Assembly (NCBI RefSeq): GCF_000374445.1
Contig: NZ_KB894432.1
Location: forward strand, 44,951-108,950
Direction: 5' to 3'
DNA: 64,000 bases
Origin: Actinokineospora enzanensis DSM 44649
GTDB taxonomy: Bacteria; Actinomycetota; Actinomycetes; Mycobacteriales; Pseudonocardiaceae
Below are positions 54,192 to 62,904 of the stretch, in pieces. Within the stretch, counting starts at the first letter, position 1. Each line of letters opens with the position of its first letter. A program made the position numbers and the translations under genes. The notes beneath the pieces are model-generated. The model ran no database searches. It was not told the origin of the DNA and saw only the letters and a program-made list of their open reading frames with translations.

Positions 54192-56141
54192 ATGACGGCG
54201 ACGACACCCCAGGTCCGGCATCCCCTCGACCCGCTGACCGGCGAGGAGATCGCGCGCGCCCGCGCGGTCCTGGTAGCCGCCGGGCACGTCGGGGAGAGCA
54301 CCCGCTTCCCCAGCGTGCTGCTGCTGGAGCCGCCCAAGGCGGAGGTGCGTGCGTTCACCGAGGGCGTGGCCTTCAGCAGGCGGGTGATCGCCGTCGTGCT
54401 CGACATCGCCACCGGCGTGGCCGCCGAGGCCGTGGTCGACCTGGTCGCCGAGGAGGTGGCCGACTGGCGCGAGCTGGCGGCGGGCGCCGGGCAGCCCGCC
54501 GTGCTGCTGGAGGAGTACGACCGCAGCGCCGACTTGGTGCGCGCCGACGAGCGTTGGCAGAACGCGCTCCGCCGCCGCGGTGTCGAGAACTTCGAATTGG
54601 CTTTCGTGGCGCCGTTGTCCCCGGGTTTCTTCGACTACCCGGAGGAGAAGAACCGCCGCGTTCTCCGCGCGTTGACCTTCCTGCGCGATCACGAGGAGGA
54701 CAGCCCGTGGGCGCACCCGGTCGAAGGCCTGCTGGCCAAGGTCGACCTGATCACCGGTGAGGTCATCTCGGTCGACGATGTCGGCGATGTCCCGGTGCCC
54801 GCCGAGCACGGCAACTTCGACGCCGAGCACGTCGGCCCGGCCAGGACCACGCTCAAGCCGATCGAGATCACCCAGCCGGAAGGCGTCAGCTTCGCCGTCG
54901 ACGGCAACGAGGTCACCTGGGAGAACTGGCGTTTCCGGGTCGGTTTCAACGCCCGCGAGGGCCTCACGCTGCACCGCATCGAGTTCGCCGAGAAGCCCGG
55001 CGAATACCTGTCGGTGGCGAACCGCGCGTCCATGGCGGAAATGGTGGTCCCCTATGGCGACCCGGCCCCGTGGCGTTACTGGATCAGCTACTTCGACGCG
55101 GGCGAATACCTGCTCGGAAAGAACTCGAACTCGCTGAAGCTGGGCTGCGACTGTCTCGGCGTCATCCATTACTTCGACGCCGTCGTCGCCGACGACCACG
55201 CGAACGCGGTGACGATCCCGCAGGCGATCTGCATGCACGAGGAGGATTACGGCATCCTCTGGAAGCACACGAACATCCTGACCGGCGCCACCGAGGTCCG
55301 CCGCTCCCGCCGCCTGGTGGTCTCCTTCTTCGCCACCATCGGCAACTACGACTACGGCTTCTTCTGGTACTTCTACCTGGACGGATCGATCCAGCTGGAG
55401 GCCAAGGCGACCGGCATCGTGTTCTGCGGCTCGGCCGAGCCGGGCAGCACCTCGCCGTACGCCGCCGAGATCGCCCCCGGCCTGATGGCGCCGGTGCACC
55501 AGCACCTGTTCTGCGCCCGGCTGGACATGGAGGTCGCGGGCGAGCACAACACCGTCGACGAGGTCGACGTGGTCGGCATCCCGATGGGCCAGGACAACCC
55601 GTACGGCAACGCCTTCACCACCACGACCACCCCGCTCACCAAGGAGTCCGAGGCCCAGCGGCTGGCCGACGCCAGTCGGGCACGCAGCTGGATCGTGCGC
55701 AGCGGCGACAGCGTGAACCGGCTCGGCAAGCCGCGCGCCTACCAGCTCATGCCGCATGTCGGCCCGACGCTGATGGCACAGCCGGAGGCCACCGTGTCCG
55801 CCCGCGCGGCGTTCGCCACCAAGCACCTCTGGGTCACCAAGCACGACGACGAGCAGCTCTACCCGGCTGGCAACTTCCCGAACCAGCACCCGGGCGGCTC
55901 CGGCCTGCCGGAGTGGACCAAGGCCGACCGCAAGATCGAGGACGAGGACATCGTGCTCTGGCACGTTTTCGGCCCGACGCATGTGCCGCGGCCGGAGGAC
56001 TGGCCGGTCATGCCGGTGGACTACAGCGGCTTCATGCTCCGCCCGCACGGTTTCTGCGACCGCAACCCGGCCCTCGACCTCCCGGACGGCGCCAAGTCCT
56101 GCTCGCATTGCCCTCCGGGCCAGTGCACCTGCAACCACTGA
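54192..56141 (+). CDS. Copper-containing primary amine oxidase
   Basis: 649 residues, full family length. It oxidises primary amines to aldehydes with release of ammonia and hydrogen peroxide. Y386 in GNYDYGFFWYF is the tyrosine that becomes the TPQ cofactor; D302 in SYFDAGEYL is the expected catalytic base; H436 and H438 in VHQHLFCARLDMEV and H597 in PTHVPRPEDWPVMPVD bind copper. The tail is Cys-rich (SCSHCPPGQCTCNH), unusual for the family. No signal peptide is seen, so cytoplasmic. It stands upstream of an ABC importer, separated from it by a terminator and a 390-bp gap. Confidence 0.95.
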   Translation: MTATTPQVRHPLDPLTGEEIARARAVLVAAGHVGESTRFPSVLLLEPPKAEVRAFTEGVAFSRRVIAVVLDIATGVAAEAVVDLVAEEVADWRELAAGAGQPAVLLEEYDRSADLVRADERWQNALRRRGVENFELAFVAPLSPGFFDYPEEKNRRVLRALTFLRDHEEDSPWAHPVEGLLAKVDLITGEVISVDDVGDVPVPAEHGNFDAEHVGPARTTLKPIEITQPEGVSFAVDGNEVTWENWRFRVGFNAREGLTLHRIEFAEKPGEYLSVANRASMAEMVVPYGDPAPWRYWISYFDAGEYLLGKNSNSLKLGCDCLGVIHYFDAVVADDHANAVTIPQAICMHEEDYGILWKHTNILTGATEVRRSRRLVVSFFATIGNYDYGFFWYFYLDGSIQLEAKATGIVFCGSAEPGSTSPYAAEIAPGLMAPVHQHLFCARLDMEVAGEHNTVDEVDVVGIPMGQDNPYGNAFTTTTTPLTKESEAQRLADASRARSWIVRSGDSVNRLGKPRAYQLMPHVGPTLMAQPEATVSARAAFATKHLWVTKHDDEQLYPAGNFPNQHPGGSGLPEWTKADRKIEDEDIVLWHVFGPTHVPRPEDWPVMPVDYSGFMLRPHGFCDRNPALDLPDGAKSCSHCPPGQCTCNH

Positions 56142-56271
56142 GTTCGATTCCTCCCGCCGCCCACTCGCTCGTCCCCGCCCGGCATCGTCCCCGACCTGGC
56201 AGCCGCACCACCGCCAGGTCGCCGGTGCCGTAGGGGGAACCGCGGCCGAGGCTAAGGAAGTAGACGATCAG

Positions 56272-56310
56272 CGCCCCCGTGCCCCGGGTCCACCCCGGGG
56301 CGCGGGGGCG
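56272..56310 (+). terminator. Terminator after the amine oxidase
   Basis: A 17-bp stem with one G-T pair (56272-56288 with 56294-56310) and a 5-base loop. It lies about 130 bases after the amine oxidase stop. A TT follows, without a long T run. Confidence 0.78.
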
Positions 56311-56696
56311 TTCGGCGTGTCCGGGGTCGGGCCGGTCCGATCGGCGGGTGTCCGGGCCGTGTCGTCCGGGGAAACCCCAGCTGACCGCGCCGGGCTCGCG
56401 GATGGCAATGGTTGTGTATTCAGCTATGTCCGGGGAACGGGTATCGTCGCTTCCCGGTGAAGCTTTTCCTTAAAGCAGCACCACCGGTCGGCGACAAAAC
56501 TGGCGGAATAGCGACGAGAACGTGACCCGTCCTAGACATTGACCGGTGATCGTCTCGCGTGCATTCGCACGACCGGGCCCCGATGTCCACCGATCCCGCG
56601 GTATTTCGGTATTTCTACGGACACCGTGGCCCACCGCACAGGCGCAGGCTGTTCGCCACACCGCCACCCCCCGTTTGCCAAGGATGGTGCTTCCCT
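56311..56696 (+). other. Leader and promoter region of the ABC importer operon
   Basis: About 385 bases without a supported gene. AT-richer between 56400 and 56640. TTGACC at about 56548-56553 is a possible -35, but the -10 at standard spacing is weak. AAGGATGG at about 56680-56687 serves the GTG start of the ATPase gene. In-frame codons upstream of that GTG exist from 56559 but lack family similarity. Confidence 0.45.
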
Positions 56697-57398
56697 GTGA
56701 GTGTTCTGTCCATTGAGGACGTCTCCGTCGAGCGATCGGGTCTGCCGATCGTCCGCGGTGCGACGGTCTCGGTCGCCGAGGGCGAGGTGACCGTCCTGCT
56801 CGGCGCCAACGGCGCGGGCAAGACGACCCTGCTGGAAGGGGTGTCGGGGGCCATCCCGATCTCGCGCGGCGCGATCCGCCTCGGCGGCGCGCGGATCGAG
56901 AAGCTGCGCGCCTGGCGCCGGGCGCGCGCGGGCCTCGCGCACGTCGAACAGAACCGCACGGTATTCCGTGATATGTCCACTGAGGACAACCTGCTCGCCG
57001 CCTGCGGGCCGGAGGGGTCCATCGACGAGGTGCTGGACCTGTTCCCCGAGCTGCGCAAGCAGATCTCCGCCCCGGCGGGCCTGCTCTCCGGCGGCGAGCA
57101 GCAGATGCTGGTGGTCGGCCGGGCGCTGCTGGGCAGGCCGCGGGTGCTGCTGATCGACGAGATGTCGCTCGGCCTGGCGCCGATCGTGGTGGAGCGGCTG
57201 GCGCGGGCGGTGCGCCAGCTGGCCAACAACGGCGTGGGCGTGCTGCTGGTGGAGCAGTTCGCCACCCTCGCGCTGGGCATCTCCGACCGCGCCTACGTGA
57301 TGGCCAGGGGCGAGATGGTCTACGCGGGCGACGGCCGCGCCCTGATGGCCAACGAGGCGCTGCTGCGCGCCCTCTACCTCGGCGACACCCGCCACTGA
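56697..57398 (+). CDS. livF: Branched-chain amino acid-type ABC transporter ATPase, LivF
   Basis: 233 residues from a GTG. Walker A GANGAGKTT (36-44), signature LLSGGEQQM, Walker B VLLIDEMSLGLAP and the terminal VLLVEQF are all intact and LivF-like. It pairs with the ATPase half of the next gene. The gene begins a plus-strand operon of importer genes, with 22 bases to the next start. LivF-type systems carry amino acids, amides, urea and aromatic acids, so the gene name marks the family, not the substrate. Confidence 0.88.
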   Translation: MSVLSIEDVSVERSGLPIVRGATVSVAEGEVTVLLGANGAGKTTLLEGVSGAIPISRGAIRLGGARIEKLRAWRRARAGLAHVEQNRTVFRDMSTEDNLLAACGPEGSIDEVLDLFPELRKQISAPAGLLSGGEQQMLVVGRALLGRPRVLLIDEMSLGLAPIVVERLARAVRQLANNGVGVLLVEQFATLALGISDRAYVMARGEMVYAGDGRALMANEALLRALYLGDTRH

Positions 57399-57420
57399 CC
57401 GCGACTGGAGTCTGGAGAAA

Positions 57421-59190
57421 GTGGACACTGTGCGTAAGTCCCGGCCGCAGGGCGGGTTCCTGGCCGCCGCGGGTCCGTTGGGCAAGCCGCTGCCGATCAC
57501 CCTGGTCGTCGCCGCGGTCGCGGTCCTGGTGCTGTCCTCGGTGTCGGACAGCTCGACGCTGTTCAACCTCACCAGCGCGGGCATCTCGATCGTCTTCATG
57601 CAGAGCTACGGCCTGATCACCGGCCGGGCGGGCGTGATCTCGCTGTGCCAGCTGTCCTTCGCCGCCATCGGCGCCTGGGTGGTGGGCTGGGCCAATGTCA
57701 ACGAGGTCCCCGGCGGCCTGTACGTGTGGCTGCTGCTCGGCGGCCTGGCCGCGGTCGTGGCAGGCCTGCTGATCGGCCTCCCGGCGCTGCGCCTGCGCGG
57801 GGTCAACCTGGCGGTGGCCACCTTCGCCTTCGCCATCGCGCTGGACGTGGTCTTCGGCGGCCTGAACTACCCCGGCCAGGAGACCTACCAGCTGGTGCAG
57901 CGGCCGGAGCTGTTCGACACCGACGAGCTGTACTTCGTCTTCACCTCGATCGTCGCCGCGGTCATCTTCGTCGGCCTGTACTTCCTCGACCGCAGCAGGC
58001 TCGGCGGCGCGCTGGTGGAGATCCGGCACTCGGAGCGGGCCGCTGCCGCGCACGGCATCAGCGTCACCAGGGGCAAGCTGGCCGCGTTCGCGCTCAGCGC
58101 GTTCGTGGCGGGCATCGGCGGCGGCCTGATGGCGGGCCAGCTGGGCATCGTGACCGCGGGCAACTTCTCCTCGTTCGCCTCGGTGGCCATGTTCGCCATC
58201 GCCCTGTTCGTCGGCACCAACAACCCCGAGGGCGCCATCGCGGGCGGCATCATGGGCGCGTTCGTGCCGGTGCTGATGGACTGGGTCGGCATCCCGCAGG
58301 ACCTGGCCTCGCTGCTGTTCGGCATCGGCGCCATCCAGGTGCTGCGGATGGGCATGAGCCAGACCGACCTGATGCGCACCCAGCGCCGCCGCAAGCGCGC
58401 GGCGCGGAACCCGGTCGCGCCGCTCACCCCGCCGCCGGTGTCGGTGTTCGGGCCGAGGCGTCCCACCCGGATCCTCGGCAAGGGCGCGCCCGCGCTGGAG
58501 GTGCGCGACCTGCGCGTGCAGTTCGGCAACCTGGTCGCGGTCGACGACGTGAGCCTGGTCGTGCCGCGCGGGCATGTGGTCGGCCTGGTGGGCCCGAACG
58601 GGGCGGGCAAGTCCACCCTGATCAACGCGGTCACCGGGTTCGCGCACAAGTACTCCGGGCGCGTGCTGCTCAACGGCAAGCGCATCGACAGCCTGGCCGC
58701 GCACCACCGGGCCCGTGCGGGCGTGCGCCGCTCGTTCCAGCAGCTGCGCGTGCCCACCTCCATCTCCGTCGGCATGTTCCTGCAGGTCGCCGCCGGTAAG
58801 ACCTTGACCAACCGGGAGATCGACGAGCAGCTGGCGCTGTTCGCCTGCCCTCCCGCCGATACCCCTATGGAGGCCGTTGACGTGGCCACCCGGCGGTTGC
58901 TCGAAGTGGCCGGTCTGGCCGCGGGACGGCCGCCGGTGCTGATGCTGGACGAGCCCGCCGCGGGCCACTCCAGCGACGAGACCCGCCTGCTGGTGCAGCG
59001 CCTGATCGAGATCCCGGAACGCTTCGACACCTCGTTGTTGCTGGTGGAGCACGATATCGAGCTCGTGCGCGCCACCTGCGACCAAGTGGTGGTCCTGGAC
59101 TTCGGTCGGGTCATCGCCTCCGGTCCGCCGGAGCAGGTCCTGTCCGACCCGTCGGTCATCGCCGCCTACCTGGGTGACGCCACGCACTGA
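57421..59190 (+). CDS. Fusion of LivM permease and LivG ATPase
   Basis: 589 residues from a GTG. Residues about 20-325 are a LivM-type permease with about eight to ten helices (SYGLITGRAGVISLCQLSFA, RGVNLAVATFAFAIALDVVF). Residues about 355-589 are a LivG-type ATPase with Walker A GPNGAGKST (391-399), Walker B VLMLDEPAAG and the switch His in LLLVEHDIEL. The signature normally reading LSYGxQ is VDVATR (486-491), so its Ser, Gly and Gln are lost. Fused LivM-LivG proteins are known in actinobacteria. The start codon lies 22 bases after livF. Confidence 0.88.
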   Translation: MDTVRKSRPQGGFLAAAGPLGKPLPITLVVAAVAVLVLSSVSDSSTLFNLTSAGISIVFMQSYGLITGRAGVISLCQLSFAAIGAWVVGWANVNEVPGGLYVWLLLGGLAAVVAGLLIGLPALRLRGVNLAVATFAFAIALDVVFGGLNYPGQETYQLVQRPELFDTDELYFVFTSIVAAVIFVGLYFLDRSRLGGALVEIRHSERAAAAHGISVTRGKLAAFALSAFVAGIGGGLMAGQLGIVTAGNFSSFASVAMFAIALFVGTNNPEGAIAGGIMGAFVPVLMDWVGIPQDLASLLFGIGAIQVLRMGMSQTDLMRTQRRRKRAARNPVAPLTPPPVSVFGPRRPTRILGKGAPALEVRDLRVQFGNLVAVDDVSLVVPRGHVVGLVGPNGAGKSTLINAVTGFAHKYSGRVLLNGKRIDSLAAHHRARAGVRRSFQQLRVPTSISVGMFLQVAAGKTLTNREIDEQLALFACPPADTPMEAVDVATRRLLEVAGLAAGRPPVLMLDEPAAGHSSDETRLLVQRLIEIPERFDTSLLLVEHDIELVRATCDQVVVLDFGRVIASGPPEQVLSDPSVIAAYLGDATH

Positions 59191-59264
59191 TCACTGCGTT
59201 TCTCTCCTCCCCCTGTCATCCCTCCTCCTCTGCACTTCCCGCCCCACACGGATCAGGAGAACCA

Positions 59265-60428
59265 ATGCGAGCGCTTCACAGGATCGGCGGCGTGCTCATG
59301 GCCGCCGTCCTCACCACCTCGGCGATATCGGGGTGTGGCTCGAAGAACAGCGACACGATCAAGATCGGCGCCATCGCCGGGCTGACCGGCAGCTTCATCA
59401 CCGATGAGGTCGTCAAGACCGCCAAGCGCGTCTTCGACGACGTCAACGAGCGGGGCGGCATCAACGGCAAGAAGATCGAGTACATCGTCAAGGACGACGC
59501 GGGCAACCCGCAGCGCACCGCCCAGGTGGCGCGCGAGCTGTCCGACGCGGACGTGGTCGCGATGACGGGGTCGGCCAGCTTCACCGACTGCGACGTCAAC
59601 GACGCGTTCTACCGGCAGAAGAAGATCAGCTCGATCATGGCCGTGGCGGCCACCCCGAAGTGCTTCCAGAGCCCGAACGTGGCGCCGGTCAACGTCGGCC
59701 CGTTCACCCTGATCACCGCCGAGCTGCTGTTCGCCTCGGAGACGCTCAAGGACAACAAGCTCTGCAACTTCACCGTGGTGCTGCCCGGCTCGGAGGAGGC
59801 GGTCAACGCCTCGCTGGACCAGTGGTCGAAGATCACCAAGAAGCAGCTGGTGCTCAGCGACACGACCGTGCAGCAGAGCGGCGACCCGACGCCGTACCTG
59901 CTCAAGGCCAAGCAGGCCGGGTGCGACGCGGTGATGTTCAACCCGAGCGAGCAGCTGGTCGTGCCGTTCCTCAAGGCCGCGCAGACGCAGGGCATGACCG
60001 ATGTGGACTTCCTGCTGCTGGCCCCGGCCTACACCGAGAGCGTGGCGAAGGCCGTCGGCGGCCTCGGCCTGAAGATCTACGCTGGCTCGGAGTTCGAACC
60101 GTTCACCTCGGACAGTGACGCCAACCGGGGCTGGAAGGACGCGGTGAACCGGGCGGGCGCGCCCGCCACCGCGTTCTCGCAGGGCGGCTACCTGTCCGCG
60201 GTGTTCATGGTCGAGGTGCTCAAGACCATCAAGGGCGACATCACCCGCGACTCGGTCAACGAGGCACTGAAGAACATGCAGCCGATCAGCAACCCGATGG
60301 TCGGCACCCCGTTCGTGTTCGGTCCCGGCGACCGGCACGCGCCCAACCAGGCGTCCAAGATGGTCGAGCTCAAGGACAGCCAGTGGGTCCCGAACGGCGA
60401 CTTCATCACGGTGCCGACCGCCTCCTGA
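59265..60428 (+). CDS. Substrate-binding lipoprotein of the LivK type
   Basis: 387 residues. A lipoprotein signal ends at C24 (ISGC). The mature part starts IKIGAIAGLTGSF, typical of type I periplasmic-binding folds for amino acids, with LVLSDTTVQQSGDPTPYLLK in the second lobe. It should capture substrate outside the membrane and deliver it to LivH and LivM. A CAGGAG ribosome site lies before the ATG. The binding-site residues do not by themselves name a ligand. Confidence 0.9.
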   Translation: MRALHRIGGVLMAAVLTTSAISGCGSKNSDTIKIGAIAGLTGSFITDEVVKTAKRVFDDVNERGGINGKKIEYIVKDDAGNPQRTAQVARELSDADVVAMTGSASFTDCDVNDAFYRQKKISSIMAVAATPKCFQSPNVAPVNVGPFTLITAELLFASETLKDNKLCNFTVVLPGSEEAVNASLDQWSKITKKQLVLSDTTVQQSGDPTPYLLKAKQAGCDAVMFNPSEQLVVPFLKAAQTQGMTDVDFLLLAPAYTESVAKAVGGLGLKIYAGSEFEPFTSDSDANRGWKDAVNRAGAPATAFSQGGYLSAVFMVEVLKTIKGDITRDSVNEALKNMQPISNPMVGTPFVFGPGDRHAPNQASKMVELKDSQWVPNGDFITVPTAS

Positions 60429-60467
60429 CCCACCCCTTGACCTCTTCCTGCTGATCCGGAGGATCTC

Positions 60468-61334
60468 GTGCTCCAACTGTCCGCGGCTATCGCCGGACTG
60501 GTCACCGGCGGGGCGTACGCCCTGATGGGCCTGTCCACGCTGTTGACCTACCGACTGGTGTCGGTGGTCAACTTCGCCCAGGCCGCCGTCGGCGCGTTCG
60601 GCGCGTTCGCCATGGTCGTGCTGTACGAGGCGGGCCTGCCGCTGGTGCTGGCGGTGCCCGCGGGCATGGCGGTCGGCGCGTTGCTGCACTGCGGACTGGG
60701 CGCGATCATGGTCCGCTGGTTCTCCGAGTCCGGGGAAGGGGTCAAGGCCGCGGTCACGATCGCGATCTACACCGGGCTGGTGGCGGTGGGGCTGCGCCTG
60801 TTCGGGGCGCAGCACCCGCACCGCTTCCCCAGCCCGTTCGACTCGCCCGCGTTCACCCTGGGCGGCGTGGTGGTCACCTGGACCGCCATCGTCACCATGA
60901 TCCTGGCGATCGTGTTCGCCACCGCCCCGACGCTGCTGCTCCGCCGGACCCGGGTGGGCCTGTTGCTGCGGGCCCAGTCGGAGCGCCCGACCACCGCCGA
61001 GCTCATCGGCGTCCGGGTGCCCCGGTTGTCCATGATCGTCTGGGCGGTGGCAGGCGCGGCCAGCGCACTCGCCATCATGATCATCGCCCCGCAGCTGGCC
61101 AGCGACTTCGGCTCGCAGGCCGCGCTGATCACGCCCGCGCTGGCGGCCGTGCTCATCGGCGGGTTCCGCAGCTTCACGGTCACCCTGATCGGTGGTCTCG
61201 CCCTCGGCGTGCTGCAGGGCGTGGCCAGCAGCATCCAGGATCTACAGCAGTACCGGGGCGTGCTGCCGTTCGTGGTCATCCTCGTCGTGCTCGTCTGGAC
61301 GCGGCGCGGGGACCGCTGGGACGAGCCCGCCTGA
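60468..61334 (+). CDS. livH: Branched-chain amino acid-type ABC permease, LivH
   Basis: 288 residues from a GTG with GGAGG upstream. About eight hydrophobic segments; it starts LSAAIAGLVTGGAYALMGL, and RRTRVGLLLRAQSERPTTAE followed by LIGVRV is the usual cytoplasmic coupling loop. It completes the importer with the LivM half of the fusion. It is followed by a strong hairpin. Confidence 0.9.
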   Translation: MLQLSAAIAGLVTGGAYALMGLSTLLTYRLVSVVNFAQAAVGAFGAFAMVVLYEAGLPLVLAVPAGMAVGALLHCGLGAIMVRWFSESGEGVKAAVTIAIYTGLVAVGLRLFGAQHPHRFPSPFDSPAFTLGGVVVTWTAIVTMILAIVFATAPTLLLRRTRVGLLLRAQSERPTTAELIGVRVPRLSMIVWAVAGAASALAIMIIAPQLASDFGSQAALITPALAAVLIGGFRSFTVTLIGGLALGVLQGVASSIQDLQQYRGVLPFVVILVVLVWTRRGDRWDEPA

Positions 61335-61340
61335 TCTCCG

Positions 61341-61379
61341 TCCGGCCTGGACTGTCCGCCTCGGACAGTCCAGGCCGGA
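61341..61379 (+). terminator. Strong hairpin after livH
   Basis: A perfect 18-bp stem (61341-61358 with 61362-61379) with a 3-base loop, 6 bases after the livH stop. No T run follows. It separates the importer operon from the next three genes or reduces read-through into them. Confidence 0.8.
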
Positions 61380-61426
61380 ACCGGCGGCGCGCCCGCGCCA
61401 CCGGGACGAACCGACTGGAGAACGAC

Positions 61427-61777
61427 ATGTGCCACGCGGAGCGCCGCCGCCCGCCTGCCCCGCAGGGGGAGACGGACACGAGCGTCATCCGCCCGCGTTC
61501 GGCGGACGGGACGGGGTTCCACGCCCACACGGTGCCTGAGCGGGGCGCCGGGGCGAGCGTGGCCATCCTGCCCGATGCGCGTGGCGCGCACGAGCCGTAC
61601 CGCCTGCCTGCGCGGAAGTTCGCCGGATCGGGTAACACCGCGGGGGTGACCCGCCACCGGGACCGGAGCCCGGACGCCGACGGGTTCGCCCGCCGCGGCG
61701 CCGTCGCGGACCGGCCCGACCACGCCGCCGACGCCCGACGGCACGTACTTGCCTTCACCAGGAAGGAATCCGCATGA
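61427..61777 (+). CDS. Small unknown protein coupled to the dehydrogenase gene
   Basis: 116 residues. Support for coding: a GGAG ribosome site 8 bases before the ATG, high G/C at third positions, and a stop that overlaps the next ATG (ATGA), just as between the two genes that follow. The protein is polar, Arg/His/Asp/Pro-rich (17 Arg or more), with a single Cys at position 2 and no membrane segment, and looks disordered. Possible roles are a small accessory subunit or a peptide precursor; nothing in the sequence decides. A 457-codon reading on the opposite strand is judged a shadow. Confidence 0.5.
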   Translation: MCHAERRRPPAPQGETDTSVIRPRSADGTGFHAHTVPERGAGASVAILPDARGAHEPYRLPARKFAGSGNTAGVTRHRDRSPDADGFARRGAVADRPDHAADARRHVLAFTRKESA

Positions 61778-62904
61778 GGCCACGCACCACAATGGCCGCG
61801 GTGCTGCGCGAGTTCGGCGCCCCGCTGGAGATCGAGGAGCTGCCGCTGCCCGCGGACCTCCCCGCGGGCTCGGCGCTGGTGCGCGTCACCAGGACCACGC
61901 TGTGCGGCACCGACGCGCACCTGTGGTCGGGCATCATGCCCTTCGTCGGCCTGCCCCTGGTGCTGGGCCACGAGATGGTGGGCGAGGTCGTCGCGCTCGG
62001 CCAGCACGCGGAGCGGGACGCGCTGGGCCGCCCGGTTGCGATCGGCACCCGGCTCGTCTGGTCGGAGTCGGTATGTGGCCATTGTTACGCCTGCACTGTG
62101 CTCCGCGAGCCCGTCATGTGCGCGAATCGCGGTTATGGTTTCTCCCAGCGAGCGGACAAATGGCCGTTCGTCATCGGCGGTCTCTCCCAGTACACCTACC
62201 TGCCGCCGGGTGCGCACCGCCTGGTCGTGCCCGACGACATGCCAGACACCTGGGCCGCGTCCGCAGGATGCGCGGTCAAAACCGTGTTGCGCGCGTTCGG
62301 CAACGCGGGCGGCGTCCGTCCTGAGTCGACGGTCGTGATCCAGGGTTCCGGCCCGCTGGGACTGGTCGGCACCGCGGTGGCCAAGGCTTCCGGTGCCGGG
62401 CGCGTCATCACCATCGGCGCACCCGACAACCGGTTGGCGATCGCGGACCGTTTCGGAGCGGACGTGACCATCTCCGTGGAGGAGGTCGCGGACGCCGACG
62501 AGCGGGTCGCCCGGGTGGAGGAACTGACCGAGGCCCGTGGGGCGGACCTGGTGTTCGACTTCGCGGGCTCGCCCTCGGCCAACCGCGAGGGCGTGCTGAT
62601 GTGCGGCTTGCGTGGTAAGCACGTGGTGGTGGGCCTGGCGGGCCCGCAAGCCTTGCCGGTGCCGATGGATGTCGTGATGAGTCGCGAGATCCAGGTCATC
62701 GGTTCCCTGAACGGCGATGTGTCCGATCTGGACCGCTCGCTCCGGTTCCTGGACGCGTTCCGGGACCGGTTCGAGTGGGACGCCATGTTCGGCGAGCCCG
62801 TCGGCCTGGCCGGCGCGGACCAGGCCATCAAGGACATGGCGTCCATGGCCGCGATCAAGGCAGTCGTCGACCCCGCTCTAGATGTTGAGGAGATCTCCGG
62901 ATGA
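61774..62904 (+). CDS. Zinc-dependent alcohol dehydrogenase
   Basis: 376 residues of the medium-chain dehydrogenase family. Catalytic zinc ligands C44 in LCGTDAH and H66-E67 in LGHEMVGEV; structural zinc cysteines C101, C104, C107 and C116; dinucleotide motif GSGPLGLVG. It should interconvert an alcohol and an aldehyde or ketone with NAD(P). The gene lies in a coupled set (ATGA at both ends) between the small unknown protein and a methyltransferase-like protein. It could handle the aldehyde made by the amine oxidase upstream, but that is only a guess from proximity. Confidence 0.92.
   Translation: MRPRTTMAAVLREFGAPLEIEELPLPADLPAGSALVRVTRTTLCGTDAHLWSGIMPFVGLPLVLGHEMVGEVVALGQHAERDALGRPVAIGTRLVWSESVCGHCYACTVLREPVMCANRGYGFSQRADKWPFVIGGLSQYTYLPPGAHRLVVPDDMPDTWAASAGCAVKTVLRAFGNAGGVRPESTVVIQGSGPLGLVGTAVAKASGAGRVITIGAPDNRLAIADRFGADVTISVEEVADADERVARVEELTEARGADLVFDFAGSPSANREGVLMCGLRGKHVVVGLAGPQALPVPMDVVMSREIQVIGSLNGDVSDLDRSLRFLDAFRDRFEWDAMFGEPVGLAGADQAIKDMASMAAIKAVVDPALDVEEISG

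Noticed and set aside
56470..59187. 905-codon minus-strand ORF opposite the ABC genes
   Set aside because: Antisense shadow; the plus strand encodes ABC proteins with Walker motifs.
61276..62649. 457-codon minus-strand ORF opposite the small unknown protein and the dehydrogenase
   Set aside because: The dehydrogenase on the plus strand is certain, and the plus-strand small ORF has better start signals.
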